From Pseudopyrenochaeta lycopersici (lineage: Eukaryota > Ascomycota > Dothideomycetes > Pleosporales > Pseudopyrenochaetaceae), in NCBI GenBank assembly GCA_003313425.1, contig NHZP01000015.1, forward strand, positions 372,001-436,000: a stretch of 64,000 nucleotides of DNA, read 5' to 3'. The first letter of the stretch is position 1; each line of letters opens with the position of its first letter. Position numbers and translations under genes: made by a program. Shown here piece by piece: positions 12,850 through 23,632 of this stretch. The notes beneath the pieces are model-generated. The model made no database searches and was not told the origin of the DNA. It saw only the letters and a list, made by a program, of their open reading frames with translations.

Positions 12850-13214
12850 GTTGGCGGTATATTTGTTGTCGCGTACAAGAACCGATTTGTTTTGAAATAG
12901 TTTAGGGGTGTTTTGACGTATACGCAGTTGCAGATGTTTAAAGTTTTGGTGATGTCTATGGGATGCGAAGTCGTGGTGTTGATGTTCCAATGTTTGTATG
13001 TCCGTGCGCATGCCGCGCGCATGGCAACGACGGGCTCGCTGTGGCTGCAGCTTCCGCCACAGGGCCGGCAGAGGCACGAGGCGTACGTCACAGCAAAAGT
13101 CGCCTGCGACTTTCACGAGACATTCCGTGTCGACGCCTGATCCCCTACATCGCGACAACCTCCTACCCACCCTTCTACTGTTCTAGTTGTGTTTGCGCAA
13201 AAGACAGCCTCGCC
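12850..13214. promoter_or_regulatory. Divergent promoter region SPC24 / FIS1
   Basis: 365 bp separate the two start codons, which point away from each other. Both transcripts must initiate inside this interval unless their leaders overlap. It contains no supported coding sequence. I did not identify a specific cell-cycle box with confidence. Confidence 0.5.
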
Positions 13215-13827
13215 ATGTCGCCTTCTTTACCATGTACGTACAAGAAAAGATCTTGAAGATAATTGAAGGTTGTGGAAGGGCAGAATTAATGTCAAAGTAG
13301 ATGCTGCAGACGTTGAGTCGCCGCTCAAGCCAGAAGAACTACAAGTCCTACGAGCGCAATTCGAAAAAGAAGGAGAATACGTTGGTTTACAGACCAAGTT
13401 CAACTACGCATGGGTACGTTACATTCCCCTCATTCAGCTTTGCTGCCGGCTGTCGGCTGCCTTCTTCGCTTTGCACATACTCACGCCTTTCTAGGGCCTG
13501 ATCAAATCCTCCTCTCGACCCGACCAACAAGAAGGCGTACGCCTGCTCTCTGAAATCTTTCGCAACTCGCGCGAGCGGCGCCGCGAATGCCTCTATTACC
13601 TCGCTCTGGGCAATTACAAGCTCGGCAATTACGCCGAAGCGAGGCGATACAATGAGCTGCTCTTGGAACTGGAGCCGGCAAATCTGCAAGCAGGGAGCTT
13701 GAAGGGCCTGATTGATGAGAAGGTTGCGAAAGAGGGTATGGTGGGGGCTGCGATTGTGGGCGGTGTGGTCGTGGCGGCGGGGGTGTTAGGGAGTTTGCTT
13801 CTAAGAGGGGGCTCCAAGAGGCGGTAG
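13215..13827 (+). CDS. FIS1: Mitochondrial fission 1 protein
   Basis: Three exons: 13215-13233, 13310-13413 and 13495-13827, with introns of 76 and 81 bp, coding for 151 residues. After a very short first exon (MSPSLPY), the protein shows the conserved [21 protein letters not shown] and the invariant [13 protein letters not shown]. The TPR-like pair follows with [19 protein letters not shown] and [17 protein letters not shown]-terminal tail anchor (about residues 124-144, [19 protein letters not shown]) ends in basic residues, as expected for insertion in the outer mitochondrial and peroxisomal membranes. Fis1 recruits the dynamin Dnm1 through Mdv1-type adaptors. The second exon could also begin at a weaker acceptor 12 bp upstream; I prefer the TGCAG acceptor at 13309. 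Size and motifs leave little doubt about identity. Confidence 0.95.
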
Positions 13828-14668
13828 TGGGGTTAAAGGTACCGTACGGTGTGTAATAGGTGTACCAGCGGGACATTCTAGGATGACCATGTTCATCGAA
13901 GCGTTTGCATAGGCGTTAATGGATCCGATACCTTGCGCTGAGACTGTACATAAATTTAAGCACTTGCACAATCAAAATCTCTTATTTTGAAGTCTATCCA
14001 TGAATATACACACGCTTTGCATGGTATCTCCGCCGTCTCCTGATTGCGAGCCCTACGATGGGCAACAAAGAATCAGATAGAACAGCGAAGAAAGCAAAGG
14101 ACAAGTGGTCGAACAACAAACGCAGAGTCACAGTGAGACAATCCCTTGGTAACTCCCTGTAAAGACATACTCAGCGCCATCTCTCTCTGCTGTTCTTCCA
14201 CAACTCTTCCACAACATCTCGAGAGGCACGCACCTGAGTTGGGTGCGTGGAAGCTTGAAATCGTGCGGGCGGGACAAACCAGTGGACCCTTGCTCTGTCC
14301 AGACTCACCACCTCCAATAACGTCACCGTTCGGACCCGGCTCTCACGCAAGAAAATAGAACTTCGCCGCCAGCGTCGCGATTTCTCTCTCCAAACGTTTA
14401 CCTGCACACTTTTTGGGTGACTGCATCGGAATTCATCAAATCTACTTAGCCAGTCATTGCTGCAATAAGCTACACGTCCTTGTCGCCCACCTCGGTGCGG
14501 CGCATGACAGGGCTCCGGGCTCGTCCTTTTCCGCGCCGAGTCAACTTCCTTCTGACATAACCTCGTGAGTGTACCTTCTTGCCCTGTTTCGCCATCCTTA
14601 CTTATAACCCCTAGGCTCCTTCAAGGACAAGTGTACTGGGTATCTACGTCTCCTACACATCCGGCGTC
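13828..14668. other. Intergenic region between FIS1 and the RING gene
   Basis: This 841 bp stretch is the FIS1 3' region and the upstream region of the RING ligase. No supported gene was seen. Short open frames on both strands lack family features. Confidence 0.5.
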
Positions 14669-16181
14669 ATGGAGCAGCCCAGTAATCCGAATGCGCCATC
14701 GCAACCCCAGCGGCCCGCCCATCGGGATATGATGTTTTGCCACGAGTGCAACGACGAATGGTACCGGGACGAACATGGTCTGACCTGCCCCGAGTGCGGC
14801 TCAGACTTCACAGAGATCGTGAGTTGACGCAGTGAACCGCACTCAACTCAAACTACCTGGTTGGATGCAGCGAGTATGCGCATGGTCTGTTAACACTCGA
14901 CAGATTGAAGATACCAATGATCCGCGAGACAGCGTCATGTTTGACCACGAGGGTGACGACTCGGACTCAATGGCCGGCCTCGAAGATGCCCCACCACATC
15001 TAAACCCCCAACACAATCCCTGGCAAAGCGACGACCCGGATGACTCAGATATCAGCAACTTTCACTTCACACAGACTGCGCCGGGGAGGTTCAATGTTCA
15101 TGCTACATTTACACGATCTGTGTCGCCTCAGGCTTTCCAAGGCGGCATTGCGCCAGGGTCAATAGGCGGCTTCATGACCATGTTGAACGGGTTGGCTGGC
15201 GCTAACGGACGACCTCAGGGTCCACAACATGGTCAAGGCGAAGGCCTGTTCTCAGGCACAAACCCTACCCCGAACCAGTCTGCTTTTCAAGAATCAAGAG
15301 CCCAAGGTACAGAAGGTCAACCTCAGATACGAACGGGGCGATTCACATACCATGGCGGAGCCCGACTGTATCCTCGCGATGCCAGCAATCCTGAGCCGCG
15401 TATAGAGCCTGTGGATGACATCACAAAGTATGTGGGAACATACCAGCCGTATATAGCAGTTTGCTGACACCGCAACAGTGTCATGGCTGGCCTCATGGCG
15501 GCCCTCGGTGCACCACCGGGTAGCCTACACGTCCAACACCACCAACAAGGCGGCGCTGAGGCCAATTTTCACGATACTCACAATGGCAATGCAACACAAA
15601 CGGCCGTGCACCCCTTGTTCCAATTATTTTCCTCGATGGGCTGGATGGGCAGTGGCGGCCAGATGGGCGACTTTGTCTATTCGCAAGAAGGCCTTGATCG
15701 CATCATCTCCCAGCTGATGGAGCAGACGGCCACCTCCAACGCGCCTGGTCCTGCTACACAGGACGATATCGACGCATTGCCACGGAAGAAAATCACGGCA
15801 GAAGATCTTGGACCGGAAGGTACAGCAGAGTGCAGTATATGCATGGATGAAGTCATCATCGGAGAGGAGGTCACTGTGTTACCCTGCAAGCATTGGTTCC
15901 ACCACCAATGCGTGTCGGCGTGGCTGCTGGAGCATGATACGTGCCCTCATTGCCGAAAGGGCATTACTAAGCAACAGGAGGGAGAAGCAAACGCATCGTC
16001 AAGTGGGCAAACTTCAGCCGGAGTCGATAGGACTTCTCAGATGCCTGGCGCGTTCAATCCTTCTGAAAGTGAAGCTTCGGGACCATCGAATACACAACCG
16101 GGCTCCACCGATCCGAATTCAACTGCCGGGAACGGGGGCATCAGCGATCGAATACGCAGGGGTCTATTCGGTCCTCAATAA
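14669..16181 (+). CDS. Zinc-ribbon / RING-H2 E3 ubiquitin ligase (RNF115/RNF126-like)
   Basis: Three exons: 14669-14818, 14904-15427 and 15479-16181, with introns of 85 and 51 bp; 458 residues. The N-terminus carries a small zinc ribbon with paired cysteines at 24/27 and 40/43 (FCHECND and LTCPECGSD). In animal RNF115/RNF126 such a ribbon binds ubiquitin or clients such as Bag6. A long acidic and Gly/Gln-rich linker follows. A RING-H2 domain lies near residues 343-384: AECSICMDE, then LPCKHWFHHQC, then CPHCRKG, so all eight zinc ligands are present. Just before it, LPRKKITAEDLG is the conserved lead-in helix of this group. The C-terminus is a Ser/Gly-rich tail. Both N-terminal ribbon and RING are intact, so an active ligase is expected. 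Substrates are unknown. Confidence 0.93.
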
Positions 16182-18138
16182 TGACAGGAGACTATCCTAC
16201 ATGGAAGTGATAGAGCTAACTCTAGTACCGAATTGATAGGTCGCGGCTACGTGAGCAGGCAGAGACCCGGGATGGCGCGGCATTGAGATTGCCGTTTTCT
16301 TGGTCGTTGTGTCGTCGGAGTTCATCTTTGTCACTGTTAGGCCGGTTGGACCAAATCTGTTTCCCACGGTCATATTTGCGGGATTCTGGGGTTAGCCAGT
16401 GCTATGGAAGGTCTACCTCGGCATCTTGATGACGATTGAGCGTTCATGATGGTTTCTATTGTGTACAATTTCCCTTCTCCACAATGTGTAAATAAGTGCT
16501 ACTCTTTCCGAGATGGATTTGAATAGGTCTGGGGTGTGCATAGTTATGGCGTTTTGTATTTGGATACGTCAGACAGACGTTTAGCGTTCGTTATGTGAAG
16601 GTTGACATCACTATACTTTTAATGAAGCGAGATTTGTCGAAAGCGCTCGACGTGGATGCCCAATTGATTAAAGTAGTTGAGTATTGATGATTTTGGACAT
16701 TGATAGGAATATTAATACATGCACTTCATCATCTTGAATGACTGTTACAAGAATTGTTGAATAGCTCGAGTAAAGTGATTCGAGACACAAGGATCACATT
16801 TTGTTCAGGGATGACCCTATAACAATTGCATCCTCCCGCTTTGCATACCACGGTATGACGTCTCTCGGTCCCAAAGTTGACTACTTGTCGCATGTTCGCT
16901 CGGGCGTTTCTTCATCCGCAGCCTCAGGCCGAAATGGGCTTCAAGGCGAGGAGATGATCGAAAGGCGTCACACATGTCATCAAGTCGCCATATGGAGGGG
17001 TCACCTGGACAACGAAGAGAATTTTGTTGTGTCTCACGAGCCACGAACTGATCTGCGAGAATGGCGGTGGGGAGCTTTGACAGCTCGCCAGTACCGGTAG
17101 CGCTAGCGGGTGCGGTTATGCAGGGCATCTCTGGGGTGCATTGGCGGTGAAGAAAAACTTCAACTTTTGGCGATGGTAAGAAGAATGAGGGCGAGGGTTT
17201 GTTGCGCAGAAGGGGAAAGGAAAATAGTTTGCATACGGGTCCAGATTCCTGCCATGGTTTGCAGATACGTCTGATGCATGAGGTGGTTTTGCCAGCGAAC
17301 TAGAGTTTATTACCAACCAAACCCTGTAGTCTACTCTCTATTCCTCCCGGCCCCATTTTTCCACTCGCCAAAATTCTGTTGCGGAATCCGACAACGCATC
17401 AACCGCCGCTCGAGGAACCCTGCATAAAAAAGACCCGCCAGCATTGTTGGGCGCGAAAAGGGCTGCCTGGAGAGCTGTCTCAGGATGCCCCTTGACCATG
17501 TTGCCAGCAGAAGAAATGGCTCGTCTTGAGAGGTCGCCTCATGGTAGATGAGACGAAACATCCATTGTCCCTGCAGAGCAATTGGGCAGTTCGCATGAAG
17601 GCCGAGTCTTTCTTGCACAAGGCCAGCGCGTACCTGGGTGGCTCCCAGGCGCGCCCCGTACCGGCACCCGTGCTCAACCTCTCTGATGATGCATCCAACA
17701 TGTTGTGCCAGCGTGCACAACACAACACAGCACATCTGGCAGCGAGATAGTAAAGCTGCACCTCTCCCACGCGCCAGCGACTTGATCAATTGAGCCGACC
17801 ATAGATTGTATTCCCTCCCTCACCCACCTGCACCGCTCTGCCCACGCTTCTGCTCGTCCTACTTTCCTCGGAGAGCTCTGCACTCGCTCTTCCCACGCAA
17901 CGTGGTGGTACTGACGTGCTACTTTGCCATTGGCAGACCCCATCGCCCAGCGCCTGTAGCCCTGCAAGTCCGTCACCCCGACTGTCTTGTGCTTGTACAT
18001 AAAGCTTCCAATACCCTACCGCGCCCGCCGACGCTGTGCTCAAGGCGGCAATCGCAATTCTGATAACGCAATATTTTCATTCGCTAGCCACCTGTCCGTG
18101 TTTTTTTGTTGGCTGCTGATAGCAGCAATTGCTGAATC
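16182..18138. other. Intergenic region upstream of the coiled-coil gene, about 2 kb
   Basis: The left half (16200-16800) is AT-leaning and is probably the 3' region of the RING gene. The right half (17300-18130) is C/T-rich and probably includes the promoter and leader of the coiled-coil gene. Open frames on the minus strand near 17331-18043 overlap each other in different frames and have no recognisable domain, so they are not called as genes. Confidence 0.5.
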
Positions 18139-21100
18139 ATGCCTAGTTGGGGCAGGAAGGAAAGCTATGAGTGAGTTGGTGTCCTTCCTCTTTTTAACCT
18201 TTCCCTCCGTCATCCTTCCTCACCGCGACTTTTTTTTTTTGCGTTGCTGTTGCTGTCGCCTCACTCGACACCGACTTTTGTCTCGCACGCTCTGAACGAT
18301 TTACGAAGAGTTTGATTTGGTAAAGCTTTCTGTTTTAGCATTTTTGTATTGTTTTTCGGAGCTGTTTTTGGTGTTCGGAGCTAGCTTGGCTTTGCCTGCT
18401 GTTGAGCTGTAACCTTGCCGTCAACAATTTCTCACGGCTTCCAAAGATCGTACCACTAATAAATTCCTCGCAGTGGATCGTCAAGGGAGCAGAAGCAGAT
18501 TCTCGCTGATATCCAGTCGGGGTCTCAGAAATTTAGTAGGAGGCTTCTACCACCAAGAACCACCAGTCACAAAAAAGAGCGGAACGGCGATACCATCGTT
18601 CCTGTGACAATCCTCGGTGAAGAAGAACGCAGAGGACGAAAGTCAACAAGCTCTGTTCGGCCAGGGCTTCCAAAACGTACCAGCAGTATGAAGAGAGCCT
18701 ACAACTATTTTTTCGGCGGCAGTCAACCGGCTCCTGCTCCGGCTTCACCCACCACGCCGCTCACAACCACCGATGTCACAGCACCGAGTAAGGATCAAGA
18801 AACCCCTCGTGAGAATGGCATCGACACACCGCCCGAGACGCCCCGCCAGGCTCCATTGAGTGAAGACGAAGCTGGTAAGCAACGCTCTACTTTCTACCCA
18901 CCTGCCCAATAACGCTTGCCCAGGACCTGGTCCTGTTCACCTCCATCACCAATTTCACTTAGCCCCGCAGTACGCGCCTGCCTCCTCTATACTAACCCAA
19001 CGCCTCCCAGCATTCGAGTCTCCCTCGCCTCCCTCCCCAAAAGCCGACGATTCGCTCGAAGTGCAGATTGAGAAGCTCAAGAAGAAGCTCGCACACGCCG
19101 AGTCTGACCTTGTCGAGGCCCAGAAGGTTGCACAGTCACAAGACGAGCATGTCAAGTCGCTGGAGGAGGACTACAAGGAGCGCGAGAAGGGTTTCGAGGA
19201 GCGTGAGGTGACGCTGCAGCAGGACAAGAAGGATCTCGAAGAGCACATGGTCAGCGTCGTCGTACAACAAGTACGCGAAGCTAAAGCTAAGGAGAGGAAT
19301 ACCGTGCGCGACGAGTGCGAGGCCGAGTTCAACGAGAAGCTGGCGTCGGCCACCCAGGAAAACGAGGCACGAGTTGCTGCGCTACAGCAGGAGATTGAGT
19401 CACTCAAGGCTGAGATCGAAAAGCTTAAGAGCACCATTGCAACCCTAGAGGCTGACAAGGGCGAGTCAGTGGCCAAGTCAGACCTCGAGGCGAAAGATGG
19501 TGAGATCAAAGTTCTGTCAGAGGAGAAGTCCGCCGTCGAGGAGTCACTCGCTAAGGCCAAGGCCGAACTCGACGAGCTTACAGCCGCGAAGCACACCGCC
19601 GAAGAATCACTGTCAAAGGCAAATGCTGAGGTTGAAGAACTCAAGAGCCACAACGCTACTCTGGCGCCCAAGGCCGACCTTGATGCCAAGGAGGAGTCTA
19701 TTGCTGCTCTCACCTCTGAGCGTGATGCCTCGAATAAGAAGGTGGAAGAGCTTACCGCCGAGATCTCCTCAATCAAGTCACAATTGGAGGAGGTGCAGGC
19801 GAAGCATGACTCCGGAATCAAGGAGACTGAAGGCCTTCGCGGATCCATTGCCGATTTGCAAGCGAAGCATGACGACGTCAACACTCAGCTCACAGCCAAA
19901 ACTGATGAACACAGCAAACTGTTCGAGGAGCATGAGGCTCGTGGTCTCAAGTTCAAAGGCCAGGAAGAGGAGGCTGAAGGTCTCCGCAGCAAGGTTACAG
20001 AGCTGGAGGCTTCCGTTGCTGCCGGTACTGCTGAGGTTGAGACCTTGAAGAAGGAAATCAGTGAGTTGCAAGGGAAGCTAAAGGCTGCAGACTTGGCTAC
20101 TGGTGATGCCGACGATTTGGCCAAGAACGTCACGGCTCTTGAAGCGTCCCTGAAGGAGGCCCAGGATGAATTGGCTGCGAAGACCTCTGAGCTAGAGGCT
20201 TCTTCGTCAGCCCTTGCCACCGAGAAGGAGGCCGCTGTCAAGGCTGCGGATGAGGCAAAGAGCAACATCGACGCTCTGAACGCTAAGATCGCCGATCTCG
20301 AGGTATCTCTGAAAGAGTCGAAGGATTCACTTTCGGCGAAGGATGATGAACTTACGGCTGCTAAGGGCGAAGCTGACAAGGCAACGGCATCGGTGAAAGA
20401 GGAGGCCGAAGGCCTTCGCGTCACAATCACCAAGCTCGAGGCTGATCTAGCCGCCGCTCAGGGCGACGCTTCCAAGACTTCCGAGGCCTCTACAGCGAAG
20501 GTAGCGGAACTCGAGGCATCTCTCAAAGAGGCACAGGATAGCCTGGCAGCAAAGGACTCGGAGCTTGAAGCTGCAAAGGGTGAATCGAGCACAGCATTAG
20601 CATCTGCCCAAGAAGAGGCCAAGGGGCTCAACGCCACGATCAGCAAACTCGAGGCTGATTTGGAGGCTGCCAAGGGAGAGTCTAGCAAAGCCACCGAAGC
20701 TTCGAGCGCGAAGGTTGCTGAGCTTGAAGCTTCCTTGCAGAAGGCAGAAGAGACTCTGGCTGCCAAAGAGGCGGAACTAGAAGCTGCCAAGGGTGACGCC
20801 AACAAGGCCGTTGAGTCGGCCAAGGGTGACACTGAAAGCCTTCGCAGCACCATCTCCGAGCTGGAGGCTTCGCTCAAAGAAGCAAAGGACGGTCTGGCAG
20901 CGAAGGAGACTGAGCTCGAGGCTGCCAAGGGCGAAGCTAGTAAGGCTACCGAGGCTTCCACTTCCAAGGTCACCGAGTTGGAGGCGTCTCTGGCCACCAC
21001 CAAGTCGGAGCTTGAAGCCGCGCAAAAGGAAGTCGCTGCTGCGAAGGAGGAAGCCGGTAAGGCTACAGAGGCATCCACTTCCAAGGTCACTGAGTTGGAG

Positions 21101-22858
21101 GCGTCCCTAGCCACCACTAAGTCAGAGCTTGAAGCCGCGCAGAAAGAAGCTGCTGCTGCAAAGGAGGAAGCCGGTAAGGCTACTGAATCTGCCAAAGGAG
21201 AGACTGAGGGACTTCAAGGAAAAGTCACCGAGCTAGAGGCGTCTTTCAAAGAGGCTACACAGAAGCTCGAAGCGAAGGAGGCGGACCTCGCAGAGGCGAC
21301 CAAGGCGGGCGATGCAGCAAAGGTCAGCTCCGAGGAGCTGAAGGCCAAGATCGCGGAGCTGGAAGCATCGCTCAAGGCGTCTGACGAAAAAGCACAGGCC
21401 GCCGAAGGCAAGCTCACCGATGCTCTCCAGGCTACCGAATCGTCGAAGGGCGAGACCAGCGAGTTGACGACAAAAGTTAGCACGTTGGAGAAGGAGCTGG
21501 CTGATGCTAAGGCAAATGCGGACAAGGTTGCGGAACTTGAGGCCTCACTCAAAGAGGCTGAGGGCAAGCTGGCGGCTAAAGAGGCAGAGCACTCTGAGTC
21601 ACTCCAGGCTGCCAAAGCTTCAAGCACAGAGGCTTCTGAGAAGGTTACCGCTCTGGAGACGGATCTTGCCACCAAGGCCGAGGCTCTCAAGGCAGCAGAG
21701 TCCGCCGCCGCGGAACATGAGAAGACTGTCACCGAGCTTAAGCAATCCTCGGAAGCTACTTTGTCGACGACCCAGGCCGAGTTGGACGAGGTCAAGAAGG
21801 CTCATGAGGCTCTTGACAGTGAGCTCAAGGCAGCTAAGCAATCTGAAGCCGAGGCCAAAGAGCAGCTCGATACGGCCACAAAGGCCTCCAGCGAGCACTC
21901 ATCTAAGGTTGCTGATTTGCAAAGCCAGGTTGACAAGCTCACCGCCGACCACGACAGCGCCAAGGCCGCTCATGACGATGCACTCAAGAAAGCAGAAGCA
22001 TCGCACGAGGAGACCAAGGGCTCTCTATCAACCACCCAAAATGAGCTTGCGGAGCTTCAAAAGGCTAAGGAAGCAGCGGAGAAGGACTTGGCATCTGCGA
22101 AGGAAGACGCTGCTAAGGCTTCGGAGCTCCAGTCTGAGCTAGAGAAGACTAAGAATGGCCATGAAGAAGCTCTCAAGAAGGCCGAGGCTGCTCATGAGGA
22201 GACGAAGAGTAGCCTGTCCGCTGCCCAGGCCGAGTTGGCTGATGCGCAAAAAGCTAAGGAGGCTGTTGACAGTGAGCTGAAGGCGTCGAAGGAAGCCCAA
22301 GCTGAGCTCGCAGATCTGAAGGCTTCAAGTGAAAAGGCAGCATCTGAGAAAGCGGAACTCGAGGACAAGATCAAGGCCCACGATGCCAAAGTCGCTGAAT
22401 TGGAATCCAGCGTCGAGACCGCCACCAAAGACAAGGAAGCCAAAGACGCCGAACTAGCAGAACTGCAGTCGAAGCTCCACGAGTCCGCCAAGGCATCTGA
22501 GAGTCTAAAGGCCCTCGAGGCATCCAAAGCCGATTCAGACGCCAAACTAGAGGCTGCTCAAAGCACTATCAAGGATCATGAGGCAAAGACTTCGACCTTC
22601 TCCGAAGAACTGGCTGCAGCAAAGAAAGATGGAGAAGATGCCAAGAGCGAGCTTGATAGCTTGAAGAAAGATCTTGAAAAGGCCAAGGCTGATCAAGAGA
22701 GTCTGAAGAACCTGAACAAGAGCGTCATGGAGAAGTTGAAAGAGAAGGAGTCCAAGATTAAGGAATTGAGCAGTGGAAACAAGAAGGGCAAGAAGAATAA
22801 CGATAAGCCAAAGGAGAACGGTACAGAGGCTTCTGCCGAGGCTTCTACTGAGGCTTAG
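18139..22858 (+). CDS. Very long Ala/Glu/Lys-rich coiled-coil protein (Uso1/M-protein-repeat-like)
   Basis: Three exons: 18139-18170, 18474-18874 and 19011-22858; introns 303 and 136 bp; 1426 residues. Exon 1 (MPSWGRKESY) joins in frame to GSSREQKQILADIQSGS. The first 150 or so residues are basic and Ser/Pro-rich and include KRAYNYFFGGSQ. From about residue 160 to 1400 the protein is one almost unbroken heptad coiled coil built from variants of KVAELEASLKEAQDxLAAKExELEAAKGE. The tail is lysine-rich (NKKGKKNNDKPKENG). No head, motor or GRIP domain is visible. Similar fungal proteins are often named after Uso1 or M-protein repeats because of composition, which does not establish function. An in-frame alternative acceptor at 18923 would add 29 residues; I chose 19010 because a good ACTAAC branch site precedes it. 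The first intron contains a run of eleven T. Role unknown: tether, scaffold or cortical/septal protein are all possible. Confidence 0.88.
20945..21178 (+). repeat. Tandem 117-bp (39-codon) duplication inside the coiled-coil gene
   Basis: Two adjacent units, 20945-21061 and 21062-21178, encode the same 39 residues apart from one Val/Ala change. At the DNA level I count about twelve differences. All except those in the Val/Ala codon are third-position synonymous changes. The unit is a whole number of codons but not a whole number of heptads (39 = 5 x 7 + 4). Confidence 0.9.
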
Positions 22859-23632
22859 GCAGCCTTGTCATAGTGCGACGGCCTACAGGCGTAGGAATCG
22901 CCATGACTTACACTGAAACGACATAAGGTTGAGATTGTTGCATTATACCCCTTGCTGAGCGGCCGTTGCTAGTTGCATGAGTGGGTCCGGGTAAGCGCGT
23001 GTGTAGATAAACTGCTTGCTTGTATTGTCTTTGTTTGTTTTTTCTTTTCTTATTGCTATATAATGATTTGACGGATATGCATGGATGAGAATGATCGCGA
23101 TTCCGACGAGAATGAGATATGTGGATAATGAATACAATTGCGTACATACCTTTATGAAAATTCCACTTCGCGCAGAATTAGGCATTGCTTTGACGGTATG
23201 TGAGACGTTGAATAGCAGATGGCATTGCGATTCTGGTGTAGTATTGGTAGAAGATGAGGTAAAGTAGCTGCGGTATATGGTGCTTTTGTTTCGATTATGG
23301 CACTAGGGCTAAGCATCAGATGGAAGTTTTATAGAGGAGACATTAAGTAAGGTTACGATTACGGTGGTGTAGCCACATTCTTTTGATAAATATTGTTACG
23401 GGAGAGTCTGCTCGACAAGTGATACTTTTCTTGCTACCAAGAACGCCAGCGAATCAGATCATTCATTTCCCCGCGAAAACGCACAGACCACAGAATTTGC
23501 ACTCTCGCCACTTTCAAAGGAATTCATGCATAGCACCATCAACCTGTCCATCCAGAGATTCCGTTGTGAGAGTATATACTTGGATCTTTAACTTGTGATA
23601 CTACGAAAATATTGCATAAAGAGCGGGACAAT
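22859..23632. other. Intergenic region between the coiled-coil and prolyl-hydroxylase-like genes
   Basis: 774 bp, AT-leaning, with no supported gene. It contains the 3' end of the coiled-coil gene and the promoter of the oxygenase. Confidence 0.5.

Noticed and set aside
18875..18923. Earlier acceptor as the main end of the second coiled-coil intron
   Set aside because: It keeps the frame but adds a Pro/His-rich stretch that reads like intron, and the later acceptor has a better branch site. Kept only as a possible isoform.
19171..21795. Long minus-strand open frames (up to 245 codons) within the coiled-coil gene
   Set aside because: They are Ser/Ala-rich mirrors of Glu/Ala/Lys codons on the plus strand. 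The plus strand has an intact 1426-residue model with good splice sites.
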